This document shows, in pieces, positions 1-6,776 of a DNA stretch of 12,279 nucleotides. The stretch spans positions 1-12,279 of the forward strand of contig JAIEDJ010000371.1 in assembly GCA_029068025.1 (NCBI GenBank), written 5' to 3'. The position numbers were made by a program, and so were the translations under genes. The notes under the pieces are model-generated. The model searched no databases. It worked only from the letters and a program-made list of their open reading frames with translations, and had not been told where the DNA came from. Origin of the DNA: Oscillospiraceae bacterium (GTDB lineage: Bacteria; Bacillota; Clostridia; Oscillospirales; Ruminococcaceae). Positions within the stretch are counted from its first letter, which is position 1. Each line of letters starts with the position of its first letter.

Positions 1-157
1 TCGGGGTGCGGGTGACTCCCCGGGAGGGGAGATGTCACGAAGTGACAGAGGGGTTGACCGACAGACCGGAGCCCCGCTACTCTATCTCCCCCTCTCCCCG
101 AGAGGGGCTTTTATACAAGCTGAGACTGCCTCCGCTTTTAAAGCGGGGCAGTCTCAG
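1..157. repeat. Stack of GC-rich hairpins in gene-free left edge
   Basis: There is no credible gene in the first 346 bases. Four inverted repeats are visible: CTCCCC/GGGGAG at 16-21/26-31; TGTCAC/GTGACA at 33-38/42-47 around GAA; CCCCTCT/AGAGGGG at 89-95/101-107, followed by CTTTTAT; and a long one with arms 120-130/147-157 (11 bp) continued by CCGCTT/AAGCGG at 132-137/141-146. The TGTCACGAAGTGACA core flanked by G-rich and C-rich runs resembles dispersed intergenic repeats I recall from gut Clostridia; that link is from memory, not from a search. The hairpins at 89-112 and 120-157 could also end transcription coming from the left, but neither has a long T-run. Confidence 0.6.
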
Positions 158-217
158 TCTGTACCGGCTTGAAGTTCAAAATATGTGAATTTTGAAAACA
201 AATTTTCGGGAATGATA

Positions 218-246
218 TTGACTTCCGTCGAAAAATGTGTTATAAT
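218..246 (+). promoter_or_regulatory. Consensus sigma-A promoter for the small membrane protein
   Basis: TTGACT at 218-223 and TATAAT at 241-246 are separated by 17 bases, a near-perfect housekeeping promoter. Transcription would start near 253, giving a leader of about 95 nt. The leader contains an 8-base direct repeat TTTGCCGT (251-258 and 265-272) and a possible TTTGCC/GGCAAA stem (265-270/300-305). I recognise no riboswitch class in it. Confidence 0.85.
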
Positions 247-346
247 AATTTTTGCCGTAAAAAATTTGCCGTGCAAATAACCTTTATCGGAATTTTTTTG
301 GCAAAGAAAAAAATCAACAATCAAAAGAATGACGGAGGTACAAAAA

Positions 347-787
347 ATGGTAAAGAAAATCGGATCCCTGGGGCTCCTTGTCGGCGGTGTGCTGGCGCTG
401 ATCGGAGCTATCGGAGCAATAGTAAACTCTATGAGTGTCAATGTAAAAGCTACAATGGATATGGCTGTTCTCGCAAGAGTAGGCTCGATCATTGCGTTTG
501 TTGCCGCGATAATTGCGGTTGCGGGCGTAGTTATGACAAACGCGAAGAAGGGCGGCGCTATTGCAAGCATGATCTTTGGTGTGCTCGCGTTTATCGGTCA
601 GTTCCTTATCAACCCCATCACCAGCTGGCAGGCCGCCACAGACGCAGCGTTCGGCGGCAATGCTAAGGGCGCGGCAGGCGGAGCGATCATCGGACTGATA
701 CTTATCGCGATCAGCGGAATAGTTTTGCTGATTCTCGGGATCGTGGGTCTGGTCTCAAAGAACAAGAACAATACCTTTAACGGCTGA
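347..787 (+). CDS. Small four-helix membrane protein, unknown function
   Basis: This encodes a 146-residue, strongly hydrophobic protein. The start at 347 is chosen because GGAGG lies at 334-338, 8 bases upstream; the upstream in-frame ATG at 329 has that site inside its own coding sequence and is rejected. Four likely membrane helices are visible at about residues 6-27, 46-68, 74-93 and 113-138. They are rich in Gly, Ala and Ile with small-residue spacing typical of tightly packed helices. A soluble loop rich in Gly, Ala and Asn lies at about 94-112, and the C-terminus is short and polar with Lys and Asn. No catalytic motif or signal peptidase site is evident. The gene is monocistronic, with its own consensus promoter (218-246) and terminator (812-841). 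I do not recognise the family and assign no function; a membrane location is the only safe inference. Confidence 0.8.
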   Translation: MVKKIGSLGLLVGGVLALIGAIGAIVNSMSVNVKATMDMAVLARVGSIIAFVAAIIAVAGVVMTNAKKGGAIASMIFGVLAFIGQFLINPITSWQAATDAAFGGNAKGAAGGAIIGLILIAISGIVLLILGIVGLVSKNKNNTFNG

Positions 788-811
788 TCCCAAAATTAAA
801 TTGCTACATAG

Positions 812-841
812 ATCCCCCGCTTTCAGGCGGGGGATTTTTTT
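812..841 (+). terminator. Rho-independent terminator after membrane protein gene
   Basis: ATCCCCCGC (812-820) pairs with GCGGGGGAT (827-835) around the loop TTTCAG, followed by a T-run through 841. This is a textbook intrinsic terminator 25 bases past the stop codon at 785-787. It separates this gene from the recombinase genes that follow. Confidence 0.93.
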
Positions 842-906
842 CGCAAATATACTTGCTTTTTTCCGAAATTTGTTACATTATAAAAGGGAAAGGAGTTGTA
901 TTTTGC

Positions 907-2064
907 ATGGGGAAAATATGCAGTTTTGAAACGCCCGGGCAGCCGCCGAAAAAAAGAGTCGCGGCATATGCCCGGGTATCGCTGGAAACGGACAGGCTTG
1001 CTCATTCGCTTTCGGCGCAGACAGAGTACTTCAGCAAGCTCATACAAAGCAAGCCCGACTGGGAGCTTGCCGGGATCTACGCGGACAGCTTCATCAGCGG
1101 CACTGAGACCACGCGCCGCGCGGAGTTCCGCCGCCTGATCTCCGACTGCGAAAACGGCAGGATCGACCTGGTATTGTGCAAGTCTATAAGCCGTTTCGCG
1201 AGAAACACCGTAGACCTGCTCGAAACGGTGCGTCATCTCAAGCTGCTTGGTGTTGAGGTGCGGTTCGAGAAGGAGAACATCAATTCTCTGTCGGGAGACG
1301 GAGAGCTGCTGCTGACGATCCTTGCCAGCTTTGCACAGGAGGAAAGCCGCTCCATTTCCGAAAACGTCAAATGGGGAATTCGCAAGCGCTATCGTTCGGG
1401 AAACGCCAAGGCGCGCAACAAATCTGTTTTCGGCTACCGATACGACGGAGAAAAATATGTTATCGTGCCGGAACAAGCGGAGGTCGTGCGGCAGATATTC
1501 AGGGACTATATCGCGGGAAGTCCGCTGCGGATGATATCGGAGCGTTTACGGGAGAACGGCTGCAAGACCGTGCGAGGAGCCGACTTCTCACACAATCAGA
1601 TCGGCTATATCGTCAGAAATGAGATATACATAGGAAATATCGTGCTGCAAAAGTCGTATGTCAAGGACTTTATCACGCACAGAACGGTAAAAAACAACGG
1701 TGAGCTGCCGCAATACCGCATTTGCGGCTGTCACGAGCCGATCATCGACAATAACACCTTCCGCGCCGCTCAGCTTGAATCCGAGCACCGCGCCGCGTCA
1801 AAGCCCTTATATCCTTTCTCCGGAAAGCTCATCTGCCGCAAATGCAAAAAGCCGTTCACTCGGCGCACAAACAACGGGAAATACGCCTGCTGGCACTGCC
1901 GTCATTGCGGGAATATCAAGCTTAAGGAGGACAGGCTGAAAACGCTTTTCGGTTTATCCGACAAGGAATTTTCCGCGCGGATATCACGTGTGACCGTCTG
2001 CGAAAGCGGATATCTGATCGTTGAATTCTATGACGGGAGGTCGGAAAAATGGCATTACGAATAA
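907..2064 (+). CDS. Serine recombinase (resolvase/invertase family), first of a tandem pair
   Basis: This encodes a 385-residue site-specific serine recombinase, which cuts and rejoins DNA through a covalent 5'-phosphoserine link. The N-terminal resolvase domain (about 17-160) has YARVS with the probable nucleophile Ser25, and SRFARN (95-100) with conserved arginines. The 'recombinase' DNA-binding domain follows (about 170-290, including GELPQY and HEPII). A zinc ribbon follows, with Cys310, Cys313, Cys328, Cys331 and Cys334. The protein ends soon after in a short beta-rich tail. Large serine recombinases are usually about 450-550 residues and carry a coiled coil inserted in the zinc-ribbon domain; here there is almost no room for one. 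The start at 907 follows AGGAG (891-895) with an 11-base gap; the upstream in-frame ATG at 853 precedes that site and is rejected. The last 16 bases overlap the next recombinase gene, so the two are probably translationally coupled. Confidence 0.92.
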   Translation: MGKICSFETPGQPPKKRVAAYARVSLETDRLAHSLSAQTEYFSKLIQSKPDWELAGIYADSFISGTETTRRAEFRRLISDCENGRIDLVLCKSISRFARNTVDLLETVRHLKLLGVEVRFEKENINSLSGDGELLLTILASFAQEESRSISENVKWGIRKRYRSGNAKARNKSVFGYRYDGEKYVIVPEQAEVVRQIFRDYIAGSPLRMISERLRENGCKTVRGADFSHNQIGYIVRNEIYIGNIVLQKSYVKDFITHRTVKNNGELPQYRICGCHEPIIDNNTFRAAQLESEHRAASKPLYPFSGKLICRKCKKPFTRRTNNGKYACWHCRHCGNIKLKEDRLKTLFGLSDKEFSARISRVTVCESGYLIVEFYDGRSEKWHYE

Positions 2065-3353
2065 CGGCCATCCCCGCATCCATAAGCCCGAACGAGGGAC
2101 ACCGCCGCGCCGCCGCCTACGCGCGCGTGTCCACCGATCACGAGGATCAGCTTACAAGCTGCGAGGCACAGGTCGGGTATTACACGAGCTATATACAAAG
2201 CTGTGACGATCTGGATTTCGTAGACGTTTACACCGATGAGGGTATCACGGGAACGTCAACGTCCCGCCGCAAGGGATTCAAAAAGATGATCTCGGACGCT
2301 CTTTCGGGAAAAATCGACCTGATAATCACAAAATCGGTCAGCCGCTTCGCGCGGAACACCGTGGACAGCCTGACAACGATAAGGCTTCTCAAGGAGCACG
2401 GCGTTGAGTGCTACTTTGAAAAGGAGAATATCCGCACGTTCGACAGCAAGGGCGAGCTGCTGCTGACAATAATGGCAAGCCTTGCGCAGGAGGAAAGCCG
2501 CTCCATCTCCGAAAACTGCACCTGGGGACAGCGCAAACGGTTCGCGGACGGAAAGGTGACAGTCCCGTTCGCGAGGTTCTTAGGCTATGACAGAGGAAGT
2601 GACGGAAGCTTTGTCATCAATGAAAAGGAAGCGAAGATCGTCCGCAGGATCTACGAAATGTTTCTTGACGGAGAAACGCCGTACGGCATCGCGAAAAAAC
2701 TCACCGAGGACGGCATACCGTCTCCCGGCGGAAAGGAAAAATGGTACAGGAACACGGTCATAAGCATACTTTCCAATGAGAAATACAAGGGTGACGCATT
2801 GCTGCAAAAGGTCTTTACGGTGGATTACCTCACCAAAAGAAAAAAAGTCAACAGCGGCGAGCTGCCGCAGTATTATGTTGAGGGAAGTCACGAGCCGATA
2901 ATTTCGGCGGAGATCTATGAAAAGGTTCAAGCGGAATTCGACAGGCGGCGATATTCCGGCAAAAAGATCCGCGGCTCGGATATTTTCTCATCAAGAATAA
3001 TCTGCGGCGAATGCGGCGGAGCCTATACTCCCGGGATATTACATTCCACAAACAAATACCAAAGAGTTATCTGGCGGTGCAGCCGAAAAAACGGCGGTAA
3101 AAACAGCTGTTCTCCGCCCCATCTTGTAGAGGCGGAGATAAAGCTGATATTTGTAACAGCGGTAAACAAGCGCATAGCTATTGAAGGCTCAGATCGGAAG
3201 CCGCTCGAGGATTTCAGCGAACAGTTCTGGAATGAGCTTATTGATCATATAACCATTTTTGACAAAAGCAGCGTGAATGTTGCCTTTAAAGATGGTATGG
3301 AGATACAAGTTGATATTCACGGCATATTTGCTCTGCCCGGAAAGTATTTTTGA
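2049..3353 (+). CDS. Serine recombinase (resolvase/invertase family), second of a tandem pair
   Basis: This encodes a 434-residue serine recombinase related to its upstream neighbour. The resolvase domain (about 20-165) carries YARVS with nucleophile Ser28 and SRFARN at 98-103. The recombinase domain spans about 175-300 with GELPQY and HEPII. A zinc ribbon follows, with Cys319, Cys322, Cys344 and Cys354. The C-terminal block (about 390-434) resembles the conserved end of clostridial transposon recombinases, but the segment between zinc ribbon and C-terminal block is only some 35 residues. A full coiled-coil arm is therefore missing or strongly reduced. The start at 2049 has GGGAGG at 2035-2040, 8 bases upstream, inside the end of the previous gene. 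The two genes share runs of identical DNA (for example around AGGAAAGCCGCTCCAT near 1340 and 2490), which suggests an old duplication. The stop codon (3351-3353) touches the stop codon of the ATPase gene on the other strand. A paired arrangement recalls CcrA/CcrB, but identity with them is not claimed. Confidence 0.93.
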   Translation: MALRITAIPASISPNEGHRRAAAYARVSTDHEDQLTSCEAQVGYYTSYIQSCDDLDFVDVYTDEGITGTSTSRRKGFKKMISDALSGKIDLIITKSVSRFARNTVDSLTTIRLLKEHGVECYFEKENIRTFDSKGELLLTIMASLAQEESRSISENCTWGQRKRFADGKVTVPFARFLGYDRGSDGSFVINEKEAKIVRRIYEMFLDGETPYGIAKKLTEDGIPSPGGKEKWYRNTVISILSNEKYKGDALLQKVFTVDYLTKRKKVNSGELPQYYVEGSHEPIISAEIYEKVQAEFDRRRYSGKKIRGSDIFSSRIICGECGGAYTPGILHSTNKYQRVIWRCSRKNGGKNSCSPPHLVEAEIKLIFVTAVNKRIAIEGSDRKPLEDFSEQFWNELIDHITIFDKSSVNVAFKDGMEIQVDIHGIFALPGKYF

Positions 3354-5219
3354 TTATGCTTTTATTCTCATACACCGCATAGCGTTGATGATCGCTATCA
3401 CCGAAACTCCCACGTCCGCGAACACCGCAAGCCACATATTCGCGAACCCGAACGCTGTGAGGATCAGCACCGCCGCCTTTACGCCCAGCGCGAACACGAT
3501 ATTCTCGGTGACGATCCTGCGCGTCTTGCGGGCAATGCGGACGCTGAGCGGAAGATTGCCGATATCGTCGTTCATCAGCACGATATCAGCCGCCTCTATA
3601 GCCGCGTCCGAACCAAGCGCTCCCATCGCTATGCCTACGTCCGCGCGGGCAAGCGAGGGCGCGTCGTTCATGCCGTCCCCGACGTATACCAGAGAAGTCT
3701 TCGGCGGCTTTTTGGAGTAGATCTCCTCAAGCGCCGACACCTTTCCGTCGGGCAGGAGCTGAGATACCACTTCATCTATCCCGACAGTCTTCGCCACCGT
3801 CTCAGCGGTTATTTTCCTGTCACCCGTCAGCATAACGGTTTTAGCCGCGCCGAGTCCTTTGAGTGCGGCGAGCGCCGCCGCGCTGTTTTCCTTGATCTCA
3901 TCGGAGACTATCAGACAGCCCCTGTACTCGCCGTCAACCGCGCAATGTACTACCGTTCCGGCGCTTTCGCTCTCGATGAACCTCGCGCCGACCTTGTTCA
4001 TCAGCCGTCCGTTCCCGACAGAGACATTATGTCCGTCCACCGTTGCCGTAACGCCGAACCCCGCGATCTCCTCCGCGTTTTCCGTCTTGGGTATATCCCC
4101 GAGCGCCTTTGCCGCGGAAACCACGGAAACGGCTATCGGGTGGTTGGAGAACTGTTCCGCCGCCGCGCAGTACCGCAGCAGCTCGTTCTCGGAGATACCG
4201 GCGGGGTGCTTTTCCGTGACCGCAAAGCTGCCCTTTGTGATCGTTCCCGTCTTATCAAACACGAACGTTTTCGCTTTTGCCAGAGATTCCAGATAATTCG
4301 CGCCCTTTACCATGATACCGCGCCGAGAAGCTCCGCCTATGCCGCCGAAATACGACAGCGGCACCGAGATCACCAGCGCGCACGGACAGCTTACTACAAG
4401 GAACGTCAGCGCCTTGTATATCCAGCCGCTCCAATTGTGATCAAACAGCGGAGGAACGACCGCCAGCAGCAGCGCGGAGAACACGACGATAGGCGTGTAC
4501 ACTCTTGCGAACCGCGTGATGAAGTTCTCTGTCTTTGCCTTGTTTTCCGAGGAATTTTCCACCAGCTCCAAAATCTTCGATACGGTGGAATCGCTGTACG
4601 GCTTGGATACCTTTACCTTAAGCAGTCCGCCCGTGTTGACGCTGCCGCTTATGACCTCGTCGCCGACCGTGACCTCGCGCAGCGCGCTTTCTCCGGTGAG
4701 CGCCGCGGTATTCAGACCGCTTGAGCCGAACACGATCTCGCCGTCAAGCGGAACGCGCTCGCCCGGTTTAATGACGATGATCTCGCCGACCTGCACTTCG
4801 TCCGGCTCGACCTCGATGACCTCTCCGTCACGCTCAACATTCGCGGATTCGGGGTTGATGTCCATCATATCGGATATGGAGCGCCGCGATCTTCCGACCG
4901 CCACCGACTGGAACAGCTCTCCGACCTGATAGAAGATCATGACCGCCACGCCCTCGGAATATTCGCCTATGATCATCGCTCCGACAGACGCTATCGCCAT
5001 CAGGAAATTCTCGTCAAACACCTGACCGTGCGCGATATTGCGTATCGCCTTCCAGAGAATATCCCAGCCCGCCGTTAAATACGCGCTGAGGAATACAGCG
5101 AGCCTTACCCACCACATCACCGAGAACCGTTCCTCCGTTTCGGGGATAAACAGCCCCGCAGCGAAGATCACCGCCGCCGCGATTATCCTCACAAGCCACT
5201 TTTTCTGTTTACGGGTCAT
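3354..5219 (-). CDS. cadA: P1B-type heavy-metal ATPase (Zn/Cd/Pb exporter)
   Basis: This encodes a 621-residue cation-pumping ATPase that exports metal from the cytoplasm using ATP. Visible motifs, in order: several N-terminal membrane helices (about 9-100), the actuator motif TGES (175-178), the intramembrane metal site CPC (278-280), the phosphorylation site DKTGT with Asp322, the P1B-specific His-Pro pair (360-361), TGDR (465-468) and GDGMND (514-519). The last membrane pair carries Lys581 and Asp602 in ADVGVS. CPC plus this Lys/Asp pair is the signature of the Zn/Cd/Pb subgroup (P1B-2) rather than the copper subgroup. The N-terminal metal-binding domain normally fused to CadA/ZntA is absent; a separate 73-residue protein encoded 33 bases upstream supplies such a domain. 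It is the last gene of the arsR-type operon. CadA or ZntA would be equally fair names; the substrate is inferred from motifs. Confidence 0.95.
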   Translation of the reverse strand: MTRKQKKWLVRIIAAAVIFAAGLFIPETEERFSVMWWVRLAVFLSAYLTAGWDILWKAIRNIAHGQVFDENFLMAIASVGAMIIGEYSEGVAVMIFYQVGELFQSVAVGRSRRSISDMMDINPESANVERDGEVIEVEPDEVQVGEIIVIKPGERVPLDGEIVFGSSGLNTAALTGESALREVTVGDEVISGSVNTGGLLKVKVSKPYSDSTVSKILELVENSSENKAKTENFITRFARVYTPIVVFSALLLAVVPPLFDHNWSGWIYKALTFLVVSCPCALVISVPLSYFGGIGGASRRGIMVKGANYLESLAKAKTFVFDKTGTITKGSFAVTEKHPAGISENELLRYCAAAEQFSNHPIAVSVVSAAKALGDIPKTENAEEIAGFGVTATVDGHNVSVGNGRLMNKVGARFIESESAGTVVHCAVDGEYRGCLIVSDEIKENSAAALAALKGLGAAKTVMLTGDRKITAETVAKTVGIDEVVSQLLPDGKVSALEEIYSKKPPKTSLVYVGDGMNDAPSLARADVGIAMGALGSDAAIEAADIVLMNDDIGNLPLSVRIARKTRRIVTENIVFALGVKAAVLILTAFGFANMWLAVFADVGVSVIAIINAMRCMRIKA

Positions 5220-5252
5220 AATAACGCCGCCTTTCGGGGAAATGATATTCGT

Positions 5253-5474
5253 TTATTTCAAAACGATCTCGCAGTCCGGCTCGACTTTCTTACATACCTT
5301 GACCGCTTCCTTGACGATCTCGTCAAAACGCGCATCGTCCGCCTCGATAGTCATCTTCTGGCTCATAAAGCTCACCGACGCGGCGGTAACGCCGTCTATC
5401 TTCTTGATGGCGTTCTCCATTTTAGCGGCGCAGTTAGCGCAGTCCAGATCGATCAGTTTAAATGTTTTCTTCAT
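5253..5474 (-). CDS. Stand-alone heavy-metal-associated (HMA) domain protein
   Basis: This encodes a 73-residue protein consisting of one HMA (ferredoxin-like, beta-alpha-beta-beta-alpha-beta) domain. The metal ligands are Cys12 and Cys15 in the loop DLDCANCA, preceded by Asp9 and Asp11. The DCANCA form is typical of the N-terminal domains of Zn/Cd ATPases rather than copper chaperones, which more often have MTCxxC. A strong AAGGAGG (about 5482-5488) lies 7-8 bases before the start. The gene is 33 bases upstream of the ATPase gene, which lacks this domain, so the two look like one CadA split into two proteins. It may bind metal, pass it to the ATPase, or regulate the pump. That it physically acts with the ATPase is inference from operon position and motif match. 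Confidence 0.93.
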   Translation of the reverse strand: MKKTFKLIDLDCANCAAKMENAIKKIDGVTAASVSFMSQKMTIEADDARFDEIVKEAVKVCKKVEPDCEIVLK

Positions 5475-5490
5475 AATAGTTTCCTCCTTA

Positions 5491-5647
5491 TTTAAATGCG
5501 TTCTCCGCTACGTTCGCTAAACGAAAACTCTTGCGAGTTTCCGTTTGCTCACTCGTCAGGCGTCACAACCGCGCCGCTTTGCGGCGCTCTGTGACGTCTG
5601 ACTACGCTCCGAACGCTTGCTGCACAAATTAAATGTTGATCTTGCCT
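5491..5647. repeat. Nested palindromic repeat inside the metal operon
   Basis: The 210-base gap between the HMA and methyltransferase genes is packed with nested inverted repeats. Outer arms are GCGTTC/GAACGC (5498-5503/5611-5616). Inside are a 12-bp arm pair with one mismatch (5519-5530/5535-5546, loop TTGC) and a larger stem with 13-base arms (5555-5567/5590-5602, one mismatch) that encloses GCGCCGC-TTT-GCGGCGC (5571-5587). The right flank has TTAAA followed by TGTTGATCTTGCCT (5634-5647), a motif that recurs as TGTTGATCTTGGCT near the flagellin gene. The left flank has TTTAAA (5491-5496). The design matches the element at 11940-12067, so this is probably a member of a dispersed, non-coding repeat family. 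In the operon transcript it would fold into strong stems and could attenuate, process or stabilise the mRNA. Confidence 0.75.
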
Positions 5648-5684
5648 CAAATTGTACTAAGCGCACCAAATACAGGCTAATCAA

Positions 5685-6302
5685 TTATACCTTATCAACT
5701 GAAATCACCGCGTAACAACACGGTACGGTTCCCTTGATAAGGCGCGCCTTGACCTTGCCTGCATTGCAGCCCTTAAGCATTTCCACATAGCTATTTGGCG
5801 AGTAGTCACGTGCGGGACTGAAGCCCAGCTTCTTATAAATATCGATCAGCTTTTCCGACAGCGAATTCTTGTCCTTGAGAACGAACGTCGGCAGCAGCAG
5901 CTTTCCGCCGGGCTTGACGACGCGGCACATTTCCTTTACAGCGTTTTCGGGATTCACCAACAAGTGCAGAACGTTTCCCGCAATAACTATATCATAGGTG
6001 TTGTCCTCGTCCTCCAAATGGAATATGTTCCGTTTCTCAAAAGAAACGTTATCCAGACGGCGGCGTCTGCATTTCTTCCGTGCCACCTCCAGCATCTTCT
6101 CCGACGTGTCGGTGCAGAGAACGCTCCCCGCCCTTTCCGCTGCCGCTATGGAAAGCGCTCCCGTGCCTGCCGCGCAGTCCAGTACAGCCGCGCCGCGCGG
6201 GATCATCACCCTTGTCAGCGACAGCATTTCGCGGTACACCTCTCCGTTGAGAGCCTCGGCAACGTCATAAAATTTAGCGAATGTGCTCCAGAAATCTATC
6301 AT
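5685..6302 (-). CDS. Class I SAM-dependent methyltransferase
   Basis: This encodes a 205-residue Rossmann-fold methyltransferase. Motif I is VLDCAAGTGALS (40-51), the S-adenosylmethionine-binding glycine loop; the acidic residue after strand 2 is Asp65 (LCTDTSEKM). NVLHLL follows at 110-115 and a PGGKLLL-type motif at 131-137. The substrate cannot be read from the sequence. Its place between an ArsR-type repressor (16 bases upstream) and the HMA/ATPase genes suggests a role in the metal response or a passenger role. It is not obviously ArsM: I do not see the conserved cysteine set of arsenite methyltransferases, and Cys195-Cys196 near the end is the only Cys pair. The start at 6302 is preceded by G-rich sequence (GGGG blocks) and is close to the repressor stop, consistent with coupled translation. 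Confidence 0.88.
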   Translation of the reverse strand: MIDFWSTFAKFYDVAEALNGEVYREMLSLTRVMIPRGAAVLDCAAGTGALSIAAAERAGSVLCTDTSEKMLEVARKKCRRRRLDNVSFEKRNIFHLEDEDNTYDIVIAGNVLHLLVNPENAVKEMCRVVKPGGKLLLPTFVLKDKNSLSEKLIDIYKKLGFSPARDYSPNSYVEMLKGCNAGKVKARLIKGTVPCCYAVISVDKV

Positions 6303-6318
6303 ACTACCCCGTCCCCTT

Positions 6319-6675
6319 TTATTCGTTTATATGCTCCAGCCCCTGGCTGAGTATCGTCATAACATGGTCGTCCGCAAGCGCGTAAAACACTGTCTTTCCC
6401 TCGCGGCGGAAGCTCACAAGCCCCGCGTTCTTGAGTATCTTGAGCTGATGCGAAACGGCGCTGCTCGTCATTCCCACTGCCGTGGAAATATCGCAAACAC
6501 ACAGCTCGCCGCTGCTCAAAGCACTGAGTATTTTTATTCTTGTTGAATCGCCGAACACCTTGAAAAGCTCAGCCAGGTCTATCAGTGTGTCCTCATCGGG
6601 CATTGCCGCCTTTATCTTTTCTATGGTATCGGGGTGCGCGTGCATAAACTCGCAGTGTGGAATATCGTTTAACAT
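6319..6675 (-). CDS. ArsR/SmtB-family metal-sensing repressor (CadC-like)
   Basis: This encodes a 118-residue winged helix-turn-helix repressor. The DNA-recognition helix is in SSAVSHQLKILKNAGLV (71-87), followed by the wing RREGKTVFYAL. Two metal-site signatures are visible. ELCVCDI gives Cys59 and Cys61, which with Cys8 matches most of the CadC-type alpha3N site. Near the C-terminus Asp102, His104, His115 and Glu118 have exactly the spacing of the SmtB/CzrA alpha5 zinc site (Asp104, His106, His117, Glu120 in SmtB). The sensor therefore probably responds to Zn and to Cd or Pb. The start at 6675 is chosen over an in-frame upstream start at 6735 because the latter lies in the operator, near the expected transcription start; GGAG sits 5 bases before 6675. 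It heads the operon and should repress it until metal binds. Confidence 0.93.
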   Translation of the reverse strand: MLNDIPHCEFMHAHPDTIEKIKAAMPDEDTLIDLAELFKVFGDSTRIKILSALSSGELCVCDISTAVGMTSSAVSHQLKILKNAGLVSFRREGKTVFYALADDHVMTILSQGLEHINE

Positions 6676-6718
6676 AACAGCTCCGATCTTGATAATTATC
6701 TTGCTTATCATTTTAACG

Positions 6719-6736
6719 ATTGAACACTCGTTCAAT
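6719..6736. promoter_or_regulatory. ArsR/SmtB-type operator
   Basis: This is a perfect inverted repeat, ATTGAAC-ACTC-GTTCAAT. Its core TGAACACTCGTTCA (6721-6734) fits the TGAA-N6-TTCA pattern of SmtB/CzrA/CadC operators. It lies just downstream of the expected transcription start (about 6741) on the - strand, so a bound repressor would block initiation. Autoregulation by the gene at 6319-6675 is a strong inference. Confidence 0.85.
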
Positions 6737-6747
6737 TGTTTGATTAT

Positions 6748-6776
6748 ATTATACGCTATATATTTTGATTTGTCAA
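6748..6776 (-). promoter_or_regulatory. Consensus promoter of the metal-resistance operon
   Basis: On the - strand, TTGACA (6776-6771) and TATAAT (6753-6748) are separated by exactly 17 bases, a perfect consensus match. The start point would be near 6741. A full-strength promoter held down by an operator at +5 to +22 is the expected design for a metal-derepressed operon. Confidence 0.92.

Noticed and set aside
6..188. Open reading frame of 60 codons at the left edge
   Set aside because: It runs through the hairpin repeats, has a composition dictated by them and no ribosome binding site.
3859..4929. Long open frames on the + strand opposite the ATPase gene
   Set aside because: They are antisense shadows of a GC-rich, well-conserved ATPase gene and show no domain motifs or ribosome sites.
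5685..6302. Arsenite methyltransferase (ArsM)
   Set aside because: The cysteines expected for arsenic binding are not in the right positions; a generic class I methyltransferase is the safer call.
6676..6735. Upstream extension of the ArsR-type repressor to a start at 6735
   Set aside because: That codon lies in the operator near the predicted transcription start, and the extra residues do not resemble the family.
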